Made by a program: the position numbers and the translations under genes | The notes under the pieces: generated by a model | Seen by the model: only the letters and a program-made list of their open reading frames with translations | Databases searched by the model: none | What the model was told of the DNA's origin: nothing | Part shown: in pieces, positions 55,351 through 64,000 of the stretch | Numbering within the stretch: position 1 is the first letter of the stretch | Layout: the number at the start of each line of letters is the position of its first letter | Assembly: GCA_947179155.2 (NCBI GenBank) | Contig: OX359270.1 | Location: forward strand, 23,263,056-23,327,055 | Reading direction: 5' to 3' | From: Hedera helix | Lineage: Eukaryota; Streptophyta; Magnoliopsida; Apiales; Araliaceae | DNA: 64,000 bases

Positions 55351-58218
55351 TGTATCTTTATCGGTGACAAATGTTTGTATCTTTGTCTGGTGCAAAATTC
55401 TCTTTCCATACAGAACATATCCAACTATTTAAAACCCTCACTCGAAACACATTTGGTTATAGTGATATTTCTTTATATCAATAATCATACTTATTTTGCA
55501 TTTAGAATAGTAATAACAACTTGTACTTGGGTCCGAGGAACTTAACTATAAATTTGACCATTTAACATCGATTAGTCCTGTCTCAGATGCTTACAGTACT
55601 CACAATGTAGTTTTCTCATCCTTATTTTGATAAGTAGTTCATATCAATACTGTGTTAATGTTTAACAATTCTAAGTCTTATAAAAGTAAAGACATGATAA
55701 GAATATGTTTTGAAACTTGATATATATTGATATAGCGTCAATTAAACGGTTTGCTTGTTTATATTACATAAGTCATCAAGATTTTAAAATAAAAAAGACA
55801 AAAAATTTAATAAATCATGTAAACTAATCTACACATTTATTCTTTTCTTTCTTTTTCTTAGAGCCGAAGCTCTTAATTTTGTCTGTAAATAGGTTTATTT
55901 GCAAGGGTGAGCATACAAAAGCTCAATAAGTCTAACACATAATATATAAGTGAACTCACACCGATATGGATTGTAAGAATTTATGGTACAACAATTGATA
56001 TCACAAGTGTTTTAACATAGTAAGACCGAGTGGTGGTTAGACCTTGAACTATTCGTTTGTTGTTCAATTTAGAACCATATACCGTGGATATAGAAAGGGG
56101 ATTAACCTAACGACATCCTATGTTATGCATAACATACACTACACTAGACTAATCATGAATAGTGCTACATATTTGTTCATCTCAGTTTACTTCATATGTC
56201 AAGATCGCCCCAAGACAATTTGATTTGTTAAAATAAAGCATGTTTGGAAATATATCACAAAGGAACATTTCATTTCTCAAGTTATGCCAAAACAAGAAGC
56301 AATAACTTTCATATCAAAGATTTATAACACGTTGTTTGTACAAGATGTATAAATCACATAAAAAGCAAGTAAACAAAGGTTAATGATAGAAAACTTTCCT
56401 TAAAGTAATTTAGGATTTTTCCAGTAAAGCGTTAAATGCCTACATAATTTTCTATGCGTACCCAAATGTTAGTTTATTGAATTTTATTTCTTAATAAATA
56501 TTTTTATAACTTGTTTAGACTATTTCCATAGGTGGTTTTATTTGAAAATTTTGCTAACTCAAAAACTTATTTTTAAGGCACTTTTTAAAAAGTGGACAAC
56601 ATGTTAAACGGCCATAACTTATTCGTTTTAAAACATTTTTGAGTCATTCAAAATTTCATGCATTCGTAACTTCTGTCTCTACAATTTATATTTAGACCAA
56701 AGTTCAAAATTCCTTATTGATTTACACAGATTTTGTAAGTAAGGGGACTACACAAAATTGTATCACTATTTCTTTGACTGAATTGATAAAACACGATACC
56801 CCAAGCATTAATTTGCTAAGATAACATGTTCTAACAATCAATAACACTTTATAACATAAAAAAAATAATCATAAACCTTCTTATATAGAGATTTATGACT
56901 TTTGCTCAAGAACGCACAAGCAACGCGAATAATGAAAAATCGTACACGGTAATGACTTATGTTCTTGAACTTTTTGGATTTCATACTTGAAATAATTTGG
57001 GCATTATAACTGCTTACATATGTGATTACAATATTTATATATGAAATAATTTGGTCGTTATAAGGGCTTTTTACTTGATTTTAACAGTTTATATCTATTG
57101 CTCAAGAACACATAAAGAACATGGAGAACGACAATCGTACATGGCTACGACTTGTGTTATTTGAGCTTTGGTTCTAAACATTGAAATGAAAATAGACATA
57201 ATAACGATTTGTTCATGTCATAGAGAACACGGAGAACAAAAAATCGTATATGGCTATGACTTATGTTATTGAGCTTGTCAATAAAAGAAAGAAAATTAAA
57301 CAATATAACTACTTATAAATTTATTAAATTAACTAACTATAAATTAAAAAGAAACAAAAATAATATTAGCGGTGTACCTTGTTAAGATGCGAGCTTGATA
57401 ATAGTTTTACAAGGCTTCAAATATTAAACTCACAAAACTCTCTTTTATGAAACTTTGATTATAACTTTAATGCTTAGAAATTATATTTGGAAAATGATAA
57501 AAATAATGAAGGCTTAAGCTTGTATTTATATGCTTTTCAAACCTAGGGTAATTTAGTCATTAAGCCATTTTTTTAGCTTTTTGAACAAGCTTAACAAAGC
57601 TTCTCCAATACACATCTTTTTAGCTTCCAAAGCAAGCTTGGTGAGCTTTTTTGGTTGGCCATTTAAAGGTAAAAGGGTCATTTCATAAGCTTTAGCAGAG
57701 GTAGTTTAGTTATTTAATAAGCTAGCATGTGATTGGTTGATTAGTAATTCATCTAACTAATGAAACTTACTTAGTTTAGCCTTAATCTTGATAAAATATA
57801 CTAATTTGTATAGTTGACTCTTACTATTCATAGTTGACTTTTTTATATTTATACTGTATAATTTTAGTATTTATACGCATATTTATGAATAGTACTTTTC
57901 TAGGGTTTAGGGTTTAAACATTAGAGTTTAACCATTAGGGTTTTTAAATAGAGTTTAGATTTTAACTTATTTTTTTCACTTTAGATTTTAGGGTTAGGGT
58001 TTAGGTTTTAATCTTTTTAGGTTTTCTCCGAACCCTAACTTTAGGTTTTCTAAAAAATAACTTTTATTTTTTCAATAATTGTTTAAGTTAGATTCTTGAA
58101 ACGAAACACAAAAATAAACACATATGAAAATTTCATAGCACATTTAAAGTGTAATTCAATCTTTATTTATTCATATAAAAATTGGATTACAATATTTTTC
58201 GAAGTTCGGAACATTACA
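55032..58218 (-). repeat. 3' LTR of element D, 3.2 kb
   Basis: Complete. It contains three units of a roughly 110-bp repeat around ATCGTACATGG (near 56939, 57130 and 57243) and TTTAGGG-like runs (57898-58050). The purine-rich stretch on the minus strand just outside (58219-58240) is the likely polypurine tract. Confidence 0.85.
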
Positions 58219-58292
58219 TTCATCCATTCTTAAAAGAATTTCTCTTTGAAATTAAGTGCAAAACGAAGAAAATAAATGTGGATAATCTATCT

Positions 58293-59453
58293 TTATTTTA
58301 TCTTCTAATTCTCACGTAACCTCTTCCATGGATTGATTCCTCCATATTACCTTAACTGAAGGTATTACTTTATTCCTTAACACTTGTTCTTTCCTATCAA
58401 CGATTTGAATAGGAATCTCTTTATAGTTGAGATCCTTCTCGATCTGGATTGATTCGTAATTAATAACGTGTTTGTAGTCGGGTTTATAGGGTCACGATAC
58501 TGAAACATGAAATACATTATGTATATGTTCCAGTTCTAGAGGCAAGGTTACTTCAGAAGCTACCTCACTTATTCTCCTTAAAATATCGATTGGTCCTATA
58601 AATCTTGGACTTAATTTTCCCTTTTTCCTAAAACTAATCTTCCCTTTCTAGGGATACACTTTTACAAAGACATGACTTCTGACTACAAAGTCTCGTTACT
58701 GTCTATACTGGTCCGCATATCTCTTTTTCACTTTTAAGCAGCTCGTTATCTTCCTTGGATGACTCGAACTACTTCTGTAGTTTATTGAACTAACTCTGGC
58801 CCAAGTATTTGTCGTTCCCCAACTTCATCCAAACACATCGATGTTCTACACTTTCTCCCGTATAAAGTTTCGTATGGTGACATTCCTATACTAACGTGGT
58901 AACTATTATTGTTTGCGAATTCCGCCAAAGGTAAGTGATCTTCCCAACTTCCTTTAAAGTCCATCATGCATGCTCTTAGCATATCCTCCAACGTTTGGAT
59001 TGTGCTTTCGCTTTGGCCATCAGTTTGTGGATGGTAAGCCGTACTTAATCTCAGTTGTGTCCTGAGATATTCGTGAAAACTTTTCCAAAAGTCTGATGTG
59101 AACCTTGGATCTCAATCGAACACGATTGAAATTAAAACCCCATGCCTAGATATAACCTCCTTAATATATAATTTGGCTAATCTATCTAGGGTGAACTTAA
59201 CTTTAATTGGTAGAAAGTGAGCAGACTTGGTTAGTCGATTCACTATCACCCAAATTGCATCATGAACATTTTGTGTGGAGGGAAGTCCTACTATAAAATT
59301 CATTGTAATATGCTCCCATTTTCACTCTAGAATTTTCAACGATTGTAACAACCCACTTGGTATTTGATGTTTTGCTTTAACCCGTTGGCATGTCAAACAC
59401 CTACTAACAAATTCAACCACCTCCCTCTTTATATTTGGCCACCAGAAATGTTG
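58293..59453 (-). pseudogene. Gypsy integrase fragment (element D)
   Basis: Minus strand. QHFWWPNIKREVVEFVSRCLTCQR (finger end) begins at the LTR junction, followed by MNFIVGLP, where the first catalytic aspartate is asparagine as in element B. Then come IWVIVNRLTKSAHFLPIK, a damaged second Asp block with a stop, MEDMLRACMMDFKGSWEDHLPLAEFANNNSYHVSIGMSPYETLYGRKCR, and C-terminal and chromodomain-like blocks to about 58293. Stops and frame changes make it inactive. Confidence 0.85.
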
Positions 59454-61528
59454 AAAGATTTATAATACGTTGTTTGTAAAAGATGTATAAATCACATAAA
59501 AAATAAGTAAATAAAGGTTAACGATAAAAAACTTTCCTTGAAGCAATTTAGGATTTTTCTGGTAAAACGTTAAATGGCTACATAATTGTTTATACATACC
59601 CGAATGTTAGTTTATCGAATTTTATTATTTCTTAGTATATGTTTTTATAACTTTTTTAGACTATTTTCATAGGTGGTTTTATTTGAAAAAATTTCTAACC
59701 CAAAAACTCATTTTTAAAGCACTTTTTAAAAAGTGGACAACATGTTTCCTGTCAGACCCCGGGTCAGTTAAATGGCCATAACTTCTTCGTCTTAAAATAT
59801 TTTTGAGTCGTTCAAAATTTCATGCGTTCATAACTTCTGTATCTACAATTTATATTTAGACCAAAGTTCAAAATTCGTTACTTATTTTCACATATTTTGA
59901 CAGTAAGGGGACTGCACAAAACTATTTCATTATTTCTTTGACTGAATTGATAAAACACGATACCCCAAGCATTAATTTGCTAAGATAACATGTTTTAACA
60001 ATTAATAACACTTTATAACATAAAAATAAGAAAATCATAAACATTTTTATATAGAGATTTATGACTTTTGCTTAAGAATGCACGAGCAACGCGAAGAATG
60101 GAAAACCCTACATGGTAAAGACTTATGTTCTTGAACTTTTTGGATTTCATACTTGAAATAATTTGAGAATTATAATTGCTTACATATGTGATTATAACAT
60201 TTATATATGAAATAATTTGGTTGTTATAACGGCTTGTTTACTTGATTTTAATAGTTTATAACTATTACTCAGGAACACAAAAAAACACGGAGAATGACAA
60301 TCGTACATGGCTACGACTTGCATTATTTTAGCTTTAGTTCTAAAGTATGAAATGAAAATCGACATAACAATAACTTGCGTAAGTCATAAGAAACACGGAG
60401 AATGAAAAACCTTACATGGCTACAACTTGCGTTCTTTGAGCTTTAGTTCTAAACTATGAAATGAAAATTGACATAACAACGACTTGCTAAAGTCATAAGG
60501 AACATGAAGAACAAAAAATCATACATTGCTATGATTTATGTTCTTGAGCTTGTCGATAAAAGAAAGAAAATTGAACATTATAACTACTTATAAATTTATT
60601 AAATTAACTAACTATAAAGTAAAAAGAAACAAAAATAATACTAGTGGTGTACCTTGTTAAGATGCAAGCTTGATAATACTTTTGCAAGGCTTCAAATGTT
60701 AAACTCACAAAACTCTCTCTTATGAAACTTTAATTATAACTTTAATGCTTAGAAATTAGCTTTGGAAAATAATAAAAATAATGAAGGCTTAAGGCTTGTA
60801 TTTATAGGCTTTTCAAACCTAAGGTAGTTTAGTCATTAAGCCATTTTCTAGCTTCTTGAACAAGCTTAACAAAACTTCTCCAATACACATATTTTTAGCT
60901 TCCAAAGCAAGCCAGGTGAGCTTCTTTTTGGCTGGCCATTTAAGGGCAAAAGGGTCATTTCGTAAGCTTTAGTAAGGGATAGTTTAGTCATTTAATAAGC
61001 AAAAATGTGATTGGTTGATTAGTAATTCATTTAACTAATCAAACTTACTTAGTTTAGCCTTAATCTTGATTAAATATACTAATTTGTATAGTTGACTTTT
61101 ACTATTCGCATTTAATTTTTTCGTATTTATACCGTATAATTTTCGTATTATTTTTGTATTCTATCCATATAATTTTCGTATTTATACGCGTATTTATGAA
61201 TAATACTTTTTATTATTTTAGGTTTTGAACCTTAGGATTTAACCATTAGGGTTTCCATTTAAGGTTTAGATTTTAACTTATTTTCCCACTTTAGATTTTA
61301 GGATTAGGGTTTAGGTTTTAATCTTTTTAGAATTTCTCTAAACCCTAACTTTAGGTTTTCTTAAAAATAATTTTTATTTTTTCAATAATTGTTTAAGTTA
61401 GATTCTTGAAACGAAACACAAAAATAAACACATATAAAAATTCCATAGCACATTTAAAGTGTAATTCAATTGTTATTTATTCATATAAAAATTGGATTAC
61501 AATATTCTTCGAAGTTCAGAACATTACA
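59454..61528 (-). repeat. 5' LTR of element D, truncated
   Basis: Matches 56316-58218 of the other LTR through to the ACATTACA end but lacks the equivalent of 55032-56315. It has four units of the ATCGTACATGG-type repeat (near 60103, 60298, 60408 and 60526) against three in the other LTR, and TTTAGGG-like runs at about 61215-61345. Confidence 0.85.
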
Positions 61529-61640
61529 ATAAATATGGATGGAACCAAATCATGGGGACCAGTTATCTCAGCAACTCCATCATCCATCCTAACGTGATAA
61601 ACACAGCTCGGATAAATGCATGACTCAAGTAATCGATAAA
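61529..61640 (+). pseudogene. Start of Tat-type second RNase H after element D
   Basis: Immediately right of the ATAAA duplication a short frame (NMDGTKSWGPVIS) resembles the beginning of the additional RNase H domain that follows the first one in Tat elements (usually DGA-N--G-G-G-VL). It continues the frame that ends FWKIYF left of element D. No further domain or integrase follows. Confidence 0.45.
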
Positions 61641-62900
61641 GATGTCAAGTCAACCGAAGAAAATTACTGTCAAGGAAAATCTACGAAGATGAACCCTAAA
61701 GAGGCCCTATAAACTTCTTGACTCGTAGGGATCTATATCTAATTCATGGAGAATAATTGCAAGCAACTAATCATGTATGTTTTCTTTTCAGTGTTGTTTA
61801 ATTGATTATTATATTTTCTAAACGATTATGATACGTCGAAATCAAGTAAAAGAAAAACTAATTTAGAATTATAAATCATAATTAAGTGGAAGAAAAATGA
61901 AATTTGAATTATAAATCTTATTTTCTTAAAAAGAAACATTTTGAAAAATTGGAATTTGAAATAAAGATTTACACGGCATGAAAGCTAGTCAAAACATAAG
62001 AAAATTAGATAAGAAAACAAAATAGGGAATTGACTCAAGCAATGCGATATAAGAAAAAAGAGAGTTACGATAGAAAGTTGCGATGAAAAGTTGAAATTTG
62101 AAATGAAGAGTTGAAGTTTGAATTTTTGAGTTATAAAGTTAACATAAAAAAGTGAAAAATAAATTGACTCAAGCGACGCGATGTGATTTGTGATAAGATG
62201 CGATTTGTGGTATGCTATGCGATAGGATTTACGATACAACGCGATTGACGATGCGATTGACGAATTCGATACGATTAACAATTCGATTCTCCAAGCAAAG
62301 AAAAATGAATGTCCATGAGATATGAAAATACAAAAAAATGCTAAAAAAAGTCAAAATCAATGAAAGAAAAAATAAGTGAAGTTGTGAAGAAAAATGATCG
62401 ATAGAATGTTCATTTTTCTGGAAAGGCATTCAAAAAACTGGTAATGAATGACCATGAAATATGAAAGTATGAAAAAAAATGTTCAAAAACAAGTTAAAAT
62501 GATGAAAATACAAGAGTAAGTTAAAGGAGAATAGTTTCCTCTAACAATGATGATGATGTGATTCCCTTAAGATCAATAACCAGCGAAAGTCAAAATTAAT
62601 GAAAAAAACTGAAGAGGAAACAAAAGAAAATAGTTTTCTTTAACGATGATAACGATACGATTCCATTAAAAATGATACCAGCTAATAACAATGTGTTGTG
62701 ATTCAGTTAGAAGTGATATATAACAATATCCGATGACGACAATATGATTCGATATAAAATTATTATCATTACGGTTGTATTACATCTTTTTATATTGTCT
62801 TGCATCATTGATATGTACTGTCATTGGCATGCATTCGGTGTCTACTTATTTTTCATGTTCATGTTCATTTCATTACATAAATATGACAAAGACAGGTATC
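61641..62900. other. 3' noncoding region of Tat element with degenerate repeats
   Basis: No integrase motif. 62030-62290 is rich in GCGAT and CGATT words (GATGCGATT, ACGCGATTGACG). 62295-62480 holds two copies of an ATGAATG-CCATGA-ATATGAAA block, and 62515-62660 two copies of an AATAGTTT(C)CT, AACAATGATGATGATG type block. Repetitive 3' regions are common in Tat/Ogre elements. Confidence 0.55.
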
Positions 62901-63426
62901 TGCAGACACCAAAAATTTTGCACTTGTCTTCCAACCATGACAGAAGGGCAAAACCATCATTTCACCTAGATATGTGAGAAGGGATGACGAACCTCAGTAT
63001 GTGTATTCGAAGCCTTCACTACAAGCTACGATCGAAGCTATCACGATAATTTACAAGCATCAGATTATGCAAGGCAAGGCAATTGATTGATCGACGTCTT
63101 CAGGAGGATGTTTATACCTTTCACTTTATCTTCCTAGATTCAAAGTTGGTTAAGCCCTATGTCATTGTGTATCCCTTAGAAAGAGCTTTTCGAAATGGTA
63201 TGACATGTCTCTTGACTCTTTTCAAATTGTAAATTACGGACATTCCAGCACAAAGTACAAAAAAATTGACATCACAACATGAAAATCGAGGTTTTGGGGC
63301 TCACCCCAGCTAGCCGCAGGTGCACTTGCAGCCAAGCCAAAATGTTATAAAATCCTGATTTCAACTCATTTTCAAGGAGAGAACTATTTTTTAAAGAGAG
63401 AAAATTTATAATCTGGAGAGAGAAGG
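62901..63426 (+). repeat. Tat-type LTR 3 (3' LTR), interrupted
   Basis: Starts TGCAGACACC and matches LTR 1 from 39760 to about 40315 (TTTCACCTAGA, AACCTCAGTA, GGATGTTTATACCTTTC, AGAGAGAAAATTTATAATCT). It is cut at 63427 by a minus-strand LTR. LTR 1 shows the uninterrupted site (AGAGAGAAAAGGTCTGATCC near 40298-40317). Confidence 0.85.
63346..63353 (+). promoter_or_regulatory. TATA box of Tat-type LTR 3
   Basis: TATAAAAT at the position matching TATAAAAG in LTR 1 (40227-40234). Confidence 0.45.
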
Positions 63427-64000
63427 TGTAACGTCCCTGAAATACCTGCATTTGCTACAGGCGATTTCGTGTGTTAAAACATAACCTTTTTTCTTAAAAT
63501 CATATCATACAAACATAATACTGTTCATAAACCTGTTTATTAAAACTTACATTCATAACCTGTCTCAAGATCATAACCTTCACATTCTATCCATTAGAAC
63601 TTAGATCATACATACTTAAATCATGACATAGTTTATTACATTTCAAAATCATATAACTTATGATTTTACTTAACTTAACATGTGAATACAATCACCATTC
63701 ATAACTATTCATACATACACCTGCTTACACATATATGTCCCATACATGCGAGTTAAATACATATAATACTCGACTTCCAATAATATATTAATCTTATCTC
63801 GTTATAAGCTTTTATGAATAAAACTTGCATATATCTTATCCACAATGGATTTACAATTCATATATTTCTTTATTAACAAAAAATTTTAATATTCTAAAAC
63901 TAAGACGTTAATTTACTTATACTTGTATGCATTTATATTCCTCTAATGGCTTAACACATTTCACTACATAATATAATAAAATCTTCATACGTTTATCTGC
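63427..64000 (-). mobile_element. Minus-strand LTR entering Tat LTR 3, runs off window
   Basis: TGTAACGTCCCTGAAATACC resembles the left end of element D (TGTGACGTCCCCAAATCAC) and its duplicate (TGTAACGTCC), with related text after it (GCTACAGGCGATTTCGTG against TATAGCTGATTTGGTG). It is therefore the 3' end of another LTR in minus orientation. The preceding GAAGG should be repeated beyond the right end if this is a simple insertion. Confidence 0.65.

Larger units (their letters stand above)
55032..61528 (-). mobile_element. Gypsy element D (Del/Tekay type), minus strand, internally deleted
   Basis: Flanked by ATAAA (55027-55031 and 61529-61533). In plus coordinates the left end is TGTGACGTCC and the right end ACATTACA, the reverse complement of a TGTAATG start. 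The left LTR is complete (55032-58218). The right LTR is truncated at 59454, where it joins directly to integrase. Gag, protease, RT and RNase H are gone. Host Tat sequence continues on both sides. Confidence 0.88.
39760..63426 (+). mobile_element. Gypsy element of Tat/Ogre type, decayed and multiply interrupted
   Basis: Three related LTR starts (TGTAGGCACCC at 39760, TGTAGACACTC at 43065, TGCAGACACC at 62901) frame gag (45201), part of RT (50583), RNase H (54012), the start of a second RNase H (61529) and a long 3' noncoding region. The protein style (PEFEKYNGSADPYTHLK; YHSRSPGHNT; EVYVDDIFVKS) is that of Tat/Ogre elements. Protease, the first half of RT and integrase were not found. Later insertions: a foldback element, a solo LTR, element D and the LTR at 63427. 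Confidence 0.75.

Overview
This window is nuclear DNA from a flowering plant, most likely a eudicot. It is AT-rich and gene-poor. One intact host gene is visible, an intronless receptor-like kinase on the minus strand at 34077-35918. Almost everything else is LTR retrotransposon sequence in several layers of nested insertion. No prokaryotic, organellar, tRNA or rRNA genes were recognised.

Left third (1-27.3 kb). A decayed Ty1/Copia element (1-5114, left end outside the window) sits inside the integrase gene of a Ty3/Gypsy element of the Del/Tekay type (A, 5115-5652). A runs through a collapsed LTR stub into a second, nearly full-length but decayed Gypsy element (B, to 13723). After a three-unit repeat comes a complete Gypsy element of the same type (C, 13961-27327). 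C has two 3.6-3.8 kb LTRs, an initiator-Met-tRNA primer binding site, a polypurine tract and a pol region that stays in one frame apart from point nonsense mutations. B and C both carry an additional coiled-coil reading frame between the 5' LTR and gag (5823-6535 and 18001-18805). This is the least conventional protein-coding feature in the window.

Middle (27.3-39.7 kb). AT-rich intergenic DNA holds a truncated LTR (29693 to about 31540), a 100-bp tandem repeat, a 26-base G run, a precursor-like 107-bp hairpin (33598-33704) and the kinase gene. The kinase has a signal peptide, a 12-cysteine ectodomain, one membrane segment and a complete RD-type kinase domain. It resembles Arabidopsis At1g11050.

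Right third (39.7-64 kb). A decayed Gypsy element of the Tat/Ogre type provides the background: LTR-leader-LTR-leader-gag-(tandem hairpin arrays)-RT-RNase H-3' region-LTR. It has been interrupted by a solo LTR with a perfect GTACA target duplication (51145-54011), by a minus-strand Tekay-type element D with an ATAAA duplication (55032-61528), and by another minus-strand LTR that enters its 3' LTR at 63427 and runs off the window. A 148-bp foldback element lies in its first LTR, and a 575-bp tandem duplication copied the left junction of D.

All retroelement proteins here are broken and none looks capable of autonomous movement. The layering gives a relative insertion order. Assignments rest on protein motifs, LTR ends, target duplications and self-comparison by eye; no database search was run.
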